A stretch of 64,000 nucleotides of DNA from Fimbriimonadaceae bacterium (GCA_019454145.1 CP075366.1:1343564-1407563); one strand, 5' to 3'. Positions 1 to 9,168 are shown, counted from the first letter of the stretch. Notes: generated from the sequence alone by a model not told the origin. Made by a program: numbers and translations.

Positions 1-384
1 TTCGCTTTGAAGTTGTTCAAGTTCAGCGTTAGTTCGTGCCTGATTTACTCGGGCATTTGCCGAGGTCTGATCACTTTGAGCTTGTTGTAAGGCGATGTTG
101 GTATCGCGAGGGTCAATTACGGCGATCAAATCACCTTTCTTGACCTCTGCGCCTTCTTCCACCAGAAGTTGATTGATTTCTCCACCTGCGCGGGATTTGA
201 GATCAACCACGGTTAAAGGAACCAGCACGCCAACCGCTGAGGTTGACCGTAAGATTTCTCCCTTTCCAATGGCGTCGTAGCGGTATTCAATTTCCCCCGC
301 CCCTTCTGCCCCCTGCTTCAACACAAACCAGGCCCCCGCAACTGCAAGGGCCACAATGCCTCCAATCCAATATTGCCTTTTCAT
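1..384 (-). CDS. HlyD-family membrane fusion protein, 3' end cut by window edge
   Basis: Periplasmic adaptor of a tripartite efflux or secretion pump, linking an inner-membrane transporter to the TolC-type channel encoded just upstream. About 128 N-terminal codons are visible. The start is ATG at 384, followed by a short basic stretch and one hydrophobic anchor (about residues 5-21). Next comes the biotinyl/lipoyl-like hairpin half (GGEINQLLVEEGAEVKKGDLIAVIDP-type pattern, about residues 66-92), then the beginning of the Gln/Ala-rich coiled coil. It starts 12 bp after the TolC-like gene, so the two are one operon. The transporter subunit is probably beyond the window, perhaps a MacB-type ABC permease; that is inference. 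Confidence 0.85.
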   Translation of the reverse strand, partial: MKRQYWIGGIVALAVAGAWFVLKQGAEGAGEIEYRYDAIGKGEILRSTSAVGVLVPLTVVDLKSRAGGEINQLLVEEGAEVKKGDLIAVIDPRDTNIALQQAQSDQTSANARVNQARTNAELEQLQSE

Positions 385-396
385 GCCTAAGTGAAC

Positions 397-1689
397 CTAT
401 TCACCGGGCATTGAATCCCCGATGACGAGTTGCAACCGAACGTTGCTAATAAGTAAGTCATACGTCGCCTCTACCAAGTTTGACTCGGCGGTCGTAAGAC
501 TTACTTGAGCGGTGAGAACCTCAATGAGATTTCCTGCTCCTTCTCGCTGAGACTCCACGGCTGCGTCAAAGTTCACTTTTGCTGCTTCTAAAGCAGCAGA
601 TGCGGCCTCATAACGCACTCGATTTTGCCCATATTCCTTATACGTCGCTTCAATCTCTGCGCGTGCAACTCTTTCGCTTTGATCTAAAGAAGCTTCCAGC
701 GAAGCCAATGTCAACTTCTCTGCTTCGGTCAGAAATTTTGTTCTTTCTCCATCATAGAGAGGCAGAGAAGCAGAGAATGTCAGGGCCGCACGGTTAAAGG
801 GATCTTCCGCAAAGACGTGCCGATAGCTGGCATCAACACTGTAATCAAGAAAGCCGTTTCTACGTGCTGTTCGAACTGCTAACGCTTGAGACTCGACTCG
901 CTTTCGAGTAGAGGCTAAATCCGCTCGATATTCTAAACCTCGGGCAATTGCTTCCTGCAACGTGAATTCGAGAGGCGGCAACTGCTGAGTAGTTGGTTGA
1001 ACCAAATCTGGAAGTTCTTCATCGTCCCAAGCCAACACAGCTTTCAGGTCGGCTTCGGTAGTCTGAACTCGATTTTCTGCCGTTAGCACACTGACTCGGG
1101 CGTTTTGAAAATCTGCTTCCGCTTGCAGGATGTTCTTGCGCGGAACGTCTTCAATCGGAGGATTTGCCCTGATTTTAGTTTGTTCAAGGATAACTTCCGC
1201 CCGCTTCAAATTTTCTTGCTGGACACGCAAAAGCTCTTGCGACCGGAGAGCATCAAAAAATCTTGTGTGAACGGAAAATAGCGTTGTCCGCAGGGTCTGC
1301 AATGCGCTGAGTTCAGAAATGGAGGCACTTAACAAAGCACGCTTATAATTATCGTCTCGTGATCCATTATCAAACAGCCGCCAGCTGACTTCGACCCCTG
1401 CACCTCTCGTCGTATCGTTTTCGGTTCCTCGGAACGGCCCAGTGAGAACTTGTGATCGTCCAGATTCAATTGTAAAAGTAGGAGTGATCGTCGGCAAAAA
1501 TGAGGAAAAGCTACTTCGTGCACTTGCCCGAGCCGAGCGGTAACTGAGGTATGCGGCGCGAACGTCTCCGTTGCCATCCTTCGCCAGCATGAGCGCTCGA
1601 TCCAAAGTCAATGTTTCTTGAGCAAAACCCGAGGCAACTACACCAATTGCGAGTGCCATCGCAGTGAACCGAATGCTACTTAACTTCAT
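397..1689 (-). CDS. TolC-family outer membrane efflux protein
   Basis: Outer-membrane channel of a tripartite pump. The 430-aa protein has a signal peptide (hydrophobic core about residues 8-20, cleavage near GFA-QE) and the duplicated OEP layout: long Ala/Glu/Gln-rich alpha-hairpins such as the segment near 'LKRAEVILEQTKIRA', separated by beta-barrel segments. I chose the ATG at 1689 because it places a signal peptide at the N terminus and has a GGAG-like ribosome site just before it. A longer frame up to 1806 would put some 39 hydrophilic residues ahead of the signal and overlap the divergent aldolase gene region. First gene of the operon with the HlyD protein. Confidence 0.9.
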   Translation of the reverse strand: MKLSSIRFTAMALAIGVVASGFAQETLTLDRALMLAKDGNGDVRAAYLSYRSARASARSSFSSFLPTITPTFTIESGRSQVLTGPFRGTENDTTRGAGVEVSWRLFDNGSRDDNYKRALLSASISELSALQTLRTTLFSVHTRFFDALRSQELLRVQQENLKRAEVILEQTKIRANPPIEDVPRKNILQAEADFQNARVSVLTAENRVQTTEADLKAVLAWDDEELPDLVQPTTQQLPPLEFTLQEAIARGLEYRADLASTRKRVESQALAVRTARRNGFLDYSVDASYRHVFAEDPFNRAALTFSASLPLYDGERTKFLTEAEKLTLASLEASLDQSERVARAEIEATYKEYGQNRVRYEAASAALEAAKVNFDAAVESQREGAGNLIEVLTAQVSLTTAESNLVEATYDLLISNVRLQLVIGDSMPGE

Positions 1690-1824
1690 ACTCCAACCTT
1701 TCACCAAACCAGTTTCTCGTGTATACCGAGTAGAGACGACGCCAGTTGCCCATAAGGGCAAGAAGACCCCAACCTTTTTAAGAGATTGATAGAGATCGCT
1801 CCACAAAGTGGCAAAATACCAACC

Positions 1825-2901
1825 ATGGCGCGGTCATTCAGTGAAATCTCCAGCATCTTGGGTAGCGAAGCACAGTTTCTCCTTGATCACAAATGCAAAA
1901 CCATCGATCAATCTATGATCCATCTTCCGGGATCAGATTTTGTCGAACGCATTTTTTCAATCACCGACCGCAATAACCAAACTTTGGGGAGTCTGCAACG
2001 AATGTTCGACCATGGGCGCTTAGGCGGAACTGGATTCCTCTCCATTCTTCCAGTTGACCAAGGCATCGAACACTCAGCCGGTGCATCATTTGCCAAGAAT
2101 CCAGTTTGTTTTGATCCCGCAGGCATCGTAGAACTCGCTATCGAAGGTGGATGCAACGCAGTTGCCAGCACTTTGGGTGTTCTTGGAATGATGTCACGCA
2201 AATATGCACACCGGATTCCCTTCATGGTCAAGCTCAACCACAACGAACTGATGACCTACCCCAACAAATTTGACCAAGTGATGTTTGCCCAAGTGCAGCA
2301 AGCATGGGATATGGGAGCAGTCAGTGTTGGCGCGACCATCTACTTTGGCAGCGAAGAATCAACCCGCCAATTGGTTGAAGTTAGCGAAGCATTCCAACAC
2401 GCACACGAACTCGGACTTGCTACCGTTCTGTGGTGCTACACACGCAACAACGCATTCAAGACAAAAGAAAAGGATTATCACACGGCCGCCGATTTAAGCG
2501 GTCAAGCCAACCACCTTGGGGTTACGATTCAGGCTGATATCATCAAGCAAAAACTTCCTGAATGCAATGGTGGATTCAAGGCACTGAATTCTGGTTCATC
2601 CAGCTACGGGAAATTGGACGAACGCATTTACAGCGAACTCACCAGTGATCATCCGATTGACCTCACCCGTTATCAGTTAGCGAACTGCTACATGGGCCGC
2701 GCTGGATTGATCAATAGTGGCGGTGCTAGCGGTGACAATGATCTGCAAGATGCAGTGAAAACCGCCGTTATCAACAAGCGAGCCGGTGGAATGGGATTGA
2801 TTTCTGGGCGCAAGGCTTTTCAAAGACCGTTGAAAGAAGGCGTAGAGATTTTGAACGCGATTCAAGACGTTTACCTCTGCGACGACGTAACCATCGCGTA
2901 A
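1825..2901 (+). CDS. fbaB: Class I fructose-bisphosphate aldolase (FbaB/DhnA type)
   Basis: Catalyses reversible cleavage of fructose 1,6-bisphosphate into DHAP and glyceraldehyde 3-phosphate through a Schiff base; cytosolic glycolysis/gluconeogenesis. At 358 aa it matches the E. coli FbaB family closely along its length, including '[20 protein letters not shown]', '[11 protein letters not shown]', '[11 protein letters not shown]' and '[14 protein letters not shown]'. The Schiff-base lysine is expected in the ADIIKQK stretch near residues 241-243. The ATG at 1825 aligns with the family N terminus; the 13 extra upstream codons are not needed. The stop codon overlaps the start of the next gene by one base (TAATG), indicating translational coupling. 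Metal-dependent class II aldolase is not seen here. Confidence 0.95.
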   Translation: MARSFSEISSILGSEAQFLLDHKCKTIDQSMIHLPGSDFVERIFSITDRNNQTLGSLQRMFDHGRLGGTGFLSILPVDQGIEHSAGASFAKNPVCFDPAGIVELAIEGGCNAVASTLGVLGMMSRKYAHRIPFMVKLNHNELMTYPNKFDQVMFAQVQQAWDMGAVSVGATIYFGSEESTRQLVEVSEAFQHAHELGLATVLWCYTRNNAFKTKEKDYHTAADLSGQANHLGVTIQADIIKQKLPECNGGFKALNSGSSSYGKLDERIYSELTSDHPIDLTRYQLANCYMGRAGLINSGGASGDNDLQDAVKTAVINKRAGGMGLISGRKAFQRPLKEGVEILNAIQDVYLCDDVTIA

Positions 2902-3638
2902 TGTTTTTAGGCGTCATTGCGGCGGGTTTAGTCATGGCAAATTCTGCAATGGCTAAACCACAAGTCGTGATGGTTCATGGCGCCGGAGGCGGGGGCTGGG
3001 AATACGATTTTTGGCGCCTGGTTTGGGAGAAAGCCGGATTTCAGGTTTCGACCCCTGATATGATGCCCCGTAATAACGATTACGCTCAAACTACGTTTAC
3101 CGACTATCTCACCCAGACCAAAAATGCAGCCAAGAACAAGCGACCACTGGTGTTGGTCGGAGCAAGCATGGGAGGAATCTTGGTTTTGCGAGCCGCCGAA
3201 ACATTGAAACCAGACGCAATCGTTTTAATCAACTCAACTTCCCCGCTGGGAGTCAACTCACCAAAAGGTGGAAATTTGCTCCCGCCAATTGTGGTGTGGG
3301 AAAACGGGCCAATCCAAGATACTCGTGATTCGTTACCAGATGGTGATGAGAAAACTGTTCAATGGGCACATCCAAAGTGGCGAAACGAAAGCGGAGCGGT
3401 GCTCAACACAATTCGCGCTGGAGTTAGGGCAAATCCGCCAGCTTGTCCGGTACTTGTTGTAATTGGGTTGGAGGATACAGATATTCCTCCAGCCAACAGT
3501 ATGAATCTCGCTAAGTGGGCGAACGCGGATATTCATTCATATGCAGGAACCAGCCACATCGGGCCGCTAATGGGATTGCGTCGAAAAGAAATTGCCAAGG
3601 CTGCCGTAGATTGGGCTCTTGCCAGTTTGAAAAGATAA
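2901..3638 (+). CDS. Secreted alpha/beta-hydrolase fold protein
   Basis: A 245-aa alpha/beta hydrolase of unknown substrate. It has an N-terminal hydrophobic segment with an AMA cleavage-like site (about residues 1-18), an oxyanion loop 'HGAGGGGWEYD' near residue 26, a nucleophile elbow GASMGG with Ser89, an acid candidate in 'GLEDTDIPP' and a catalytic His in 'TSHIGP' near residue 219. The triad therefore looks complete. The start codon overlaps the fbaB stop by one base, so it is translated from the fbaB mRNA. No functional link to aldolase is evident. It is likely an esterase or lipase-like enzyme outside the cytoplasm; specificity cannot be read from sequence. Confidence 0.8.
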   Translation: MFLGVIAAGLVMANSAMAKPQVVMVHGAGGGGWEYDFWRLVWEKAGFQVSTPDMMPRNNDYAQTTFTDYLTQTKNAAKNKRPLVLVGASMGGILVLRAAETLKPDAIVLINSTSPLGVNSPKGGNLLPPIVVWENGPIQDTRDSLPDGDEKTVQWAHPKWRNESGAVLNTIRAGVRANPPACPVLVVIGLEDTDIPPANSMNLAKWANADIHSYAGTSHIGPLMGLRRKEIAKAAVDWALASLKR

Positions 3639-3647
3639 TCCTTCTGA

Positions 3648-4088
3648 CTACCGTCTGCCAATCATTAGTTTTTGAACCGCCATCATCTCTGCGCGGTCAA
3701 CGCTCATCGTTCCGGGCTTGATGCCGAATTCTAGTAACGATTTGCGAACCAACCGAACCAAAAACATCATGTAGAAAAAGCTCGGCAGAGCAAATGCGGC
3801 TAACCCAATATGTAAAGCGATGAGCAACCAAGCCGGCATATCTAGCGCATCGGCAGTTGATTTGACCGCAGAAATTCCGTATCCCATCACACCGGCGAGG
3901 AAAACAGCCACGGCATAAATTGCCAAAGTTGGAGCTAATAAATAAACGATAGGCACAACAAAGAATCCGACAAGAAATACGAACGCAGTTCGGTTTAACT
4001 GCTCGTAAGCATGCACCAAATCGTTCACCCGAAAGAAGTCAGGGTGATACACCCGCATGGCTTCCAATTTCAGTTGTGGCAATCCCAT
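3648..4088 (-). CDS. Small integral membrane protein, unknown
   Basis: A 146-aa protein with three or so hydrophobic segments (about residues 32-50, 54-70 and 82-108). It has a hydrophilic N terminus, and its C terminus carries 'KPGTMSVDRAEMMAVQKLMIG'-like cytosolic character. I do not recognise the family. It lies 40 bp downstream of the membrane gene at 4129-4752 on the same strand, so the pair is probably co-transcribed. It converges on the hydrolase gene with only 9 bp between stop codons. An internal Met at residue 11 is an alternative start. Confidence 0.65.
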   Translation of the reverse strand: MGLPQLKLEAMRVYHPDFFRVNDLVHAYEQLNRTAFVFLVGFFVVPIVYLLAPTLAIYAVAVFLAGVMGYGISAVKSTADALDMPAWLLIALHIGLAAFALPSFFYMMFLVRLVRKSLLEFGIKPGTMSVDRAEMMAVQKLMIGRR

Positions 4089-4128
4089 CCACTGAAGAAA
4101 ACTGCACGAATTATGCCAAAAGCGTTAC

Positions 4129-4752
4129 TTAAGCTTTTTCGGGAACAGCACCTTCGGGAGATTCTGCCATTGAAACCACTGCAACTGGCATCGCCTGATC
4201 GAGCACTTCTAGTTTGAGAGGCTTGGCAATAGATTGCGCGCATTCAACGGCGGCCTTGTGATGATCCTTGCCGTCGAGGCTTTCCGCAAAACTTCCCGGA
4301 ATAGTGTTAATCAGCATCGCTTCTTTGCGGGGATTCTTCCAGACCATAAACACTCGATACTGATCAAATTCCTTGAAGTTCGGATCGTTTTCGTGTTTTG
4401 CCGCATCCATAAAGGTTTCTGCTCGAACAGCAACACATTGGAAAGCTTCTTTGGCTGGCCCCTTATCACCCAGCAAAATCGGCAGAAATCCTTTGACGTA
4501 CTTGTATGTGCCTTCTTTTAAATCCAAGCCGAATTTGACGGTCCAGGTGGCAACTAAAAACGCGCCAAACAAAACTACCGAGCCAGCAATGACTTCGGTG
4601 GCATTCACCGTTTTTGCGCCATAAAGTCCATGGGCGATCAAAATCGCCGGAGGAATTGCTGAAACTAATCCCCAAAGTCTTTGCCGATTTGGAGTCTGCC
4701 AGGTGAGGATGTGGCCCTCGCCGCCCTTTTTCTCTTCAAGATATCCCGCCAT
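4129..4752 (-). CDS. Membrane-anchored protein of unknown function
   Basis: A 207-aa protein with two predicted membrane helices near residues 28-45 and 55-73, followed by a soluble domain of about 130 residues that I cannot assign. Probably an inner-membrane protein with a cytoplasmic C-terminal domain. It is the first gene of a pair with the membrane protein at 3648-4088. A perfect 12-bp inverted repeat lies 12-44 bp before its start codon (4764-4796) and would fold into a hairpin in the leader mRNA or serve as an operator. Confidence 0.65.
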   Translation of the reverse strand: MAGYLEEKKGGEGHILTWQTPNRQRLWGLVSAIPPAILIAHGLYGAKTVNATEVIAGSVVLFGAFLVATWTVKFGLDLKEGTYKYVKGFLPILLGDKGPAKEAFQCVAVRAETFMDAAKHENDPNFKEFDQYRVFMVWKNPRKEAMLINTIPGSFAESLDGKDHHKAAVECAQSIAKPLKLEVLDQAMPVAVVSMAESPEGAVPEKA

Positions 4753-4763
4753 ATCATTGCCCC

Positions 4764-4796
4764 GTAATAAATCTCGCTTCCCCTGAGATTTATTAC
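4764..4796. promoter_or_regulatory. Perfect 12-bp inverted repeat in the 4753-5130 intergenic region
   Basis: GTAATAAATCTC at 4764-4775 is repeated in inverse at 4785-4796 with a 9-bp spacer. On the minus strand it sits immediately upstream of the gene starting at 4752, and the loop would hold an AGGGGA stretch. No T-run follows on either side, so it is not an obvious terminator. An operator or mRNA hairpin is more likely. The rest of the 378-bp gap to the lpd start is AT-rich leader and possible N-terminal extension of lpd (open from a GTG at 4987); I see no other gene in it. Confidence 0.5.
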
Positions 4797-5130
4797 AATT
4801 CTACAAAACAAGTACAACAAAACAAAATGTAAAGGTTCCGGGGAAAGGAACTTACGCTTAGTATTTAATGTAAATGATGAGGAAGTAACATCAATCAATG
4901 GTACTTTGCGCGGATAACCGCCGATACTAAGCCTATCCACCTGCCTAAGTCCAGGGCACATGCCGACTCATCGGTAAACTCAAATCGTGGAAAGTTCGCA
5001 CTGCGGCGAATCAGAACATATCAACTCGGAGCAACCTGTTTCCGGGCCCGCAGCGACCGTCCCTAACACTTTTGAAAATCTAATTCGTGAAATCAGCGAG
5101 TTAAAACCCCCGCAGGAACAAACACAACCT

Positions 5131-6549
5131 ATGGCCACAGAAAACTTTGATGCAGATATCGTCGTAATTGGCGCTGGACCTGGAGGCTACGTTGCCGCCA
5201 TCCGTGCCGCTCAACTCGGAGCCAAAGTGATCTGCGTTGAAAAGGAATATCTCGGTGGAACCTGTTTAAACTGGGGCTGTATCCCAAGCAAAGCGATGAT
5301 CGGCAGTGTTGAGCGACTCCACGACGCCAAGCACGCCGATGCTCTGGGAGTGAAAATTGGCGGCGAAATCGGATTCGACTTCGCAAAGATCATGGAGCGA
5401 AAAGACAAGATCGTTCAAACCCAACGCGGCGGTGTTGGTTACCTGTTCAAGAAAAACAAGATTGAACACGTCGAAGGCTTTGCCAAGTTCAAAGACGCAA
5501 ACACGATCGAGGTCGAAAAGGACGGCAAATCTCGCACAATCCGAGCGAAGAACTTCGTGCTTGCGATGGGTTCAAGCGTTATCCACATTCCCGTTCCAGG
5601 ATTAGAAGGGGGCCGAGAAAATGGAGTCTGGACCAGCGACGAAGCGGTAACTGCAGATCACCTGCCAAAGCGAATGCTCATACTTGGCGGTGGCGCAGTT
5701 GGATGCGAATTCAGCTACGTCTTTGGTGGACTCGGTTCCGAAGTCACGCTCGTTGAAATGATGCCGAATCTGATTCCGATGTTCGACGAAGAACTCGGCA
5801 AGGAACTCAGCAAACAAATGTCCAAAATTGGCGTAAAAGTCAAAGTTGGCGCTGCACTCGAAAAGTGCGAAAAGAAAGGCAAGGTTTGGCACTGCCACGT
5901 CAAGGTTGGATCAAACGTTGAAGTGATCGAAGTGGATGTCGTTCTTCTCGGGGTTGGCCGCAAAGCAAATACGGACGGCATGAACCTGGATAAAATCGGA
6001 GTCAAACTCCACCGACGCGGAGTGGAAGTTGTTGACGATACGCTCGTCACCCACGTTCCACACATCTATGCAATCGGCGACGTAACTGGTCGAATTCAAC
6101 TTGCCCACGTAGCTTCCCATGAGGGAATCATCGCCGTCACCAACATTATCAAGGGCGAAAAAGAAAAGGCAGATTACAAAGCAGTTCCAAACTGCGTTTA
6201 CACTGTCCCTGAAGTTGCCAGTGTTGGACTGACCGAAGAGCAAGCCAAGACTCAAGGTTACGACGTGAAGGTTGGAAAAGGAATGTTCCGCCCCAACGGA
6301 AAAGCGATGGCTTCGGGCCACCAAGATGGGTTCGTTAAAGTCGTGGTTGATGCCAAATACGGCGAAATCCTTGGTCTGCACATGATCGGCAGTCACGTCA
6401 CCGACATGATTCACGAAGGAGTTGCGGCGCTCAATCTGGAAGCCACTCTCGATTCTATGGCGATGTCTATTCACGCTCACCCGACTATGGCGGAAGTCGT
6501 TCTGGAAGCGTACGAAGACGCTCACGGAATGGCAATTCACAAGGCGTAA
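5131..6549 (+). CDS. lpdA: Dihydrolipoyl dehydrogenase (E3)
   Basis: FAD flavoprotein that reoxidises dihydrolipoamide with NAD+, serving 2-oxoacid dehydrogenase complexes or the glycine cleavage system. The 472-aa protein has an N-terminal FAD dinucleotide fold (VIGAGPGGYVAA), the redox disulfide GGTCLNWGC (Cys45, Cys50), an NAD-binding fold (ILGGGAVGCEF), the second FAD motif 'YAIGDVTG' and a C-terminal interface domain with the catalytic HPTMAE His/Glu near residue 450. I chose the ATG at 5131 as it matches family length. The frame is open upstream to a GTG at 4987, giving 48 extra Pro/Glu-rich residues; neither start has a strong ribosome site. The partner E1/E2 genes are not adjacent. 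Confidence 0.95.
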   Translation: MATENFDADIVVIGAGPGGYVAAIRAAQLGAKVICVEKEYLGGTCLNWGCIPSKAMIGSVERLHDAKHADALGVKIGGEIGFDFAKIMERKDKIVQTQRGGVGYLFKKNKIEHVEGFAKFKDANTIEVEKDGKSRTIRAKNFVLAMGSSVIHIPVPGLEGGRENGVWTSDEAVTADHLPKRMLILGGGAVGCEFSYVFGGLGSEVTLVEMMPNLIPMFDEELGKELSKQMSKIGVKVKVGAALEKCEKKGKVWHCHVKVGSNVEVIEVDVVLLGVGRKANTDGMNLDKIGVKLHRRGVEVVDDTLVTHVPHIYAIGDVTGRIQLAHVASHEGIIAVTNIIKGEKEKADYKAVPNCVYTVPEVASVGLTEEQAKTQGYDVKVGKGMFRPNGKAMASGHQDGFVKVVVDAKYGEILGLHMIGSHVTDMIHEGVAALNLEATLDSMAMSIHAHPTMAEVVLEAYEDAHGMAIHKA

Positions 6550-6604
6550 TCAATCAGTGACCGAGACAAGTACAATTATCTCGGTCACTTCACAGATTCT
6601 AAAA

Positions 6605-7129
6605 ATGAGATACATCCTACTTGCTCTATTAGTTTCTACCAGCCTCGTTGCGTGCAAAAAGGAACCCGTGCCACTTGTGGAAATTCCGAAGCCAACTACA
6701 AGCACGTCAACTCCAGATAACGTTCCCGCGCTCAAAGACCCGAGAACTCCTCCAGATCTGAGTCAGTTCACACCTAGTGAACAACCTGAAACCAGCAAAC
6801 CGCCGGTTCCCCCATCTGGCCTTGTGAGTCTTACCGAGTTTGGCATTAAGGAATATCCTGGCGCACTCATAGACAATCAGGAACGGTCGGTTGAACCCAA
6901 GGGTGATGAAAAGAGCCTCAACCTTTCTTTCTTCACAAAAGACTCCCCTGCCAAGGTTGCTGACTTTTTCTCAAAACTCATTAAATCCAACAAAAGCAAA
7001 TCGGTGACAAAAGATACGGCGGTTGTCGGCGGAATCACAGAAAAGGGCGCAAACGCTTTTATCGTTGCGAGCAAGTTAAAGGACAAAACTCAAGTCACAG
7101 TTACTGTAAATCTAAAAAAACAGCTGTAG
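6605..7129 (+). CDS. Putative lipoprotein, paralogue of the next gene
   Basis: A 174-aa lipoprotein of unknown function. The signal peptide ends in a lipobox STSLVAC (Cys17), then a Pro/Thr/Ser-rich linker to about residue 75, then a compact domain of about 95 residues beginning 'LTEFGIKEYPGA'. That domain is clearly shared with the lipoprotein encoded 28 bp downstream: both have FG(I/L)K-YPGA, a TKDSP-(A/E)KV--F(F/Y) helix, a TEKGA/TAKGA turn and a final TVTVNLK/TITLTANIEK strand. It begins 55 bp after lpd and is probably read from the same transcript. Confidence 0.75.
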   Translation: MRYILLALLVSTSLVACKKEPVPLVEIPKPTTSTSTPDNVPALKDPRTPPDLSQFTPSEQPETSKPPVPPSGLVSLTEFGIKEYPGALIDNQERSVEPKGDEKSLNLSFFTKDSPAKVADFFSKLIKSNKSKSVTKDTAVVGGITEKGANAFIVASKLKDKTQVTVTVNLKKQL

Positions 7130-7157
7130 CCGTCATTTTTGGCATAATGGAAAGACC

Positions 7158-7721
7158 ATGCCACGGTTCATCATCTTAGCAATCCTTACCATTAGCCTCG
7201 CCGCTTGCAAACCACCAGTAACTGCAACCAAAAATCTGGACGGATCAGAATCTGTCACGGTTAATACGCCTGATGGTTCAGTTACGACAACCACTAAAGG
7301 CGATGTTTCCACTTATAAAGACGATAAGGGGAATGAAATGACCCACGACGCAAGTTCGGGCACAACAACCATCAAAACACAAGATGGCGAAGTCAATATG
7401 CAAACCGGCAAGGCTATTCCCTACGAAGACTTTGGTCTAAAGCTTTATCCCGGCGCGAGCACCGATGAGAAAGCCAATAGCTATGTTGATTCCCCACAAG
7501 GAACCGCGATCACAGCTTCTGCAAAGACCAAAGATTCGCCGGAAAAGGTTATGGAGTTTTACAGGCCGATGATCACAAAAGATAAAACTGAGGCTAACTC
7601 ATCTGGAAATTTCATGCTGAGCGGCAAAACTGCAAAGGGTGCGGCGGTTTACATCAATGCGAGTTCAAATGGTGGAGAAACCACAATAACACTCACCGCT
7701 AATATTGAAAAGAAGGGGTGA
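7158..7721 (+). CDS. Putative lipoprotein, paralogue of the preceding gene
   Basis: A 187-aa lipoprotein with a typical signal peptide and lipobox ISLAAC (Cys16). Residues 20-85 form Thr-rich strands with a repeated D-G-(S/E)-V pattern ('NLDGSESVTVNTPDGSVTTTT' region, later 'TQDGEVNMQTG'), suggesting stacked short beta hairpins. The C-terminal 95 residues share the 'FGLKLYPGA' domain with the upstream lipoprotein, indicating tandem duplication with divergent linkers. Cell-envelope location is inferred from the lipobox. Function unknown. Confidence 0.75.
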   Translation: MPRFIILAILTISLAACKPPVTATKNLDGSESVTVNTPDGSVTTTTKGDVSTYKDDKGNEMTHDASSGTTTIKTQDGEVNMQTGKAIPYEDFGLKLYPGASTDEKANSYVDSPQGTAITASAKTKDSPEKVMEFYRPMITKDKTEANSSGNFMLSGKTAKGAAVYINASSNGGETTITLTANIEKKG

Positions 7722-7728
7722 GTTACCC

Positions 7729-9168
7729 CTAACTTCCCTTTGTGCGGTCGACGAACTTCTTAACGTCGGCCGCTAGTTTTTTCAGCGATCCTTCGTGGAT
7801 GTACATCATGTGCCCAGCTTCGTACTCCTGAATCTCAATATTCTTGCGGAGGCTTTCATCAAGCCCTAGGTGCGAAACTGTGTATTCGGTTGCGAAAAAT
7901 GGGGTCGCAAGGTCGTAGTAACCGCTGGCGACAAACACTCCCATGTACGGGTTGCGAGCCATGGCTTTGCGTAATGCTTCGCTTGTATCTGGGTGACCAT
8001 CGCCTGCGCTGCCCCAATCCCACGGCTTTTTGATTCCTTTGAAAACACAGTATTCGACGTCTGTTTCGTAGCCACATTCCACACGGGCATAGTGATTGTA
8101 AAGCGAAGTGTACGGTCCCATAAGCAGACTCATACTCGGGTCGTGGTCTGGCCCTTCGTTCACACCATGAACTGTGTCGTCAATTCCCTTAAACCGCGAA
8201 TCAAGGCGTCCAACGGTTCGGCCTTCCGACCTCATGAGTTGTTTGCAGAACTTCCAGATTTCTGGGCGCAGGTCGCAACCATCGAGATATTCTTCGCTGA
8301 GCCCCGTGAATCCGGCGAGTTTCTTTCGGACTGAACTTCTCGTTTTATCATCAAGCAACGAACCTTGAGCCAAAGCAGACCAATATTCTCCGAGCGCAAA
8401 CTCGCGCACATCTTTGAGAACTTTTTGCAATTCGCCTTTGATCTTTCCATGGAAGTGTGCGGTTGCTGTGTAAGTTGGAAGGAATAACGGATATGGCAAG
8501 TCGTTACCCTTGTTAAATCGTGCGGTTTGGAAATTCATGATTGAACTCACCAAAATCAAACCGTTGAACGTGATTCCGCGTTCAATTAAATAGCCGCTGA
8601 GTCCGCTTGCTCGTGTGGTGCCATAGCTTTCTCCAGCGAGATAAAGAGCAGAAGTCCACCGTTCTTTGCGGGTGAGGAACAATCGGATGAATTCGCCAAC
8701 TGCTTCAATATCTCCTTTAATTCCCCAGTGTTTTTTTGCGGCGGTGTCTTCATCTTTCGCACGGCTATAACCTGTTCCAACCGGATCAATAAATACAAGG
8801 TCAGCAAACGCCAACCAGTTGTGAGGATTTTCAACCAATTGGTAAGGAGGCTGTGGCATATTGCCATCTGATTCCATTTTCACCCGTTTTGGCCCCATGG
8901 TTCCCATGTGGAGCCACAAGCTCGGCGATCCTGGCCCTCCGTTGAAGCTGAAAATGAGTGGGCGGTCTTTTCCACCCTTTGCTCGATAGTAGTGATAGAA
9001 AACCTGAGCTTCGATCTCGCCTTCATCGTTTTTGATTGGCATCCGACCTGTTTCGATATCGTATTCCAGACCTTTGATCTTTCCCGTTCTTTGAACCGGA
9101 GTCTCTTCGGTCATCACCTTTTTCTCAGGAGATTTATCGTCAGTCTTCTTTTCCTCTTGCTCAGCCAT
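7729..9168 (-). CDS. Serine carboxypeptidase-like protein (S10 family)
   Basis: A 479-aa member of the S10 alpha/beta-hydrolase peptidases, expected to remove C-terminal residues from peptides. Visible signatures are the oxyanion region 'FSFNGGPGSPSLWLHMGTMGP' (about residues 73-93), the nucleophile GESYGT with Ser181, the acid candidate 'SGYYDLATP' and the His in 'EAGHMMYIH' near the C terminus. The start is ATG 9168, preceded by AAGGAT. Oddly for S10, the N terminus is hydrophilic (Glu/Lys-rich) with no signal peptide, and extending the frame upstream does not add one, so it may be cytosolic. It diverges from the CCA-adding enzyme gene. Confidence 0.85.
   Translation of the reverse strand: MAEQEEKKTDDKSPEKKVMTEETPVQRTGKIKGLEYDIETGRMPIKNDEGEIEAQVFYHYYRAKGGKDRPLIFSFNGGPGSPSLWLHMGTMGPKRVKMESDGNMPQPPYQLVENPHNWLAFADLVFIDPVGTGYSRAKDEDTAAKKHWGIKGDIEAVGEFIRLFLTRKERWTSALYLAGESYGTTRASGLSGYLIERGITFNGLILVSSIMNFQTARFNKGNDLPYPLFLPTYTATAHFHGKIKGELQKVLKDVREFALGEYWSALAQGSLLDDKTRSSVRKKLAGFTGLSEEYLDGCDLRPEIWKFCKQLMRSEGRTVGRLDSRFKGIDDTVHGVNEGPDHDPSMSLLMGPYTSLYNHYARVECGYETDVEYCVFKGIKKPWDWGSAGDGHPDTSEALRKAMARNPYMGVFVASGYYDLATPFFATEYTVSHLGLDESLRKNIEIQEYEAGHMMYIHEGSLKKLAADVKKFVDRTKGS

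Noticed and set aside
4665-4961. 98-codon minus-strand ORF upstream of the membrane gene at 4129-4752
   Set aside because: It overlaps the real gene in another frame, spans the inverted repeat and has no domain or ribosome site.
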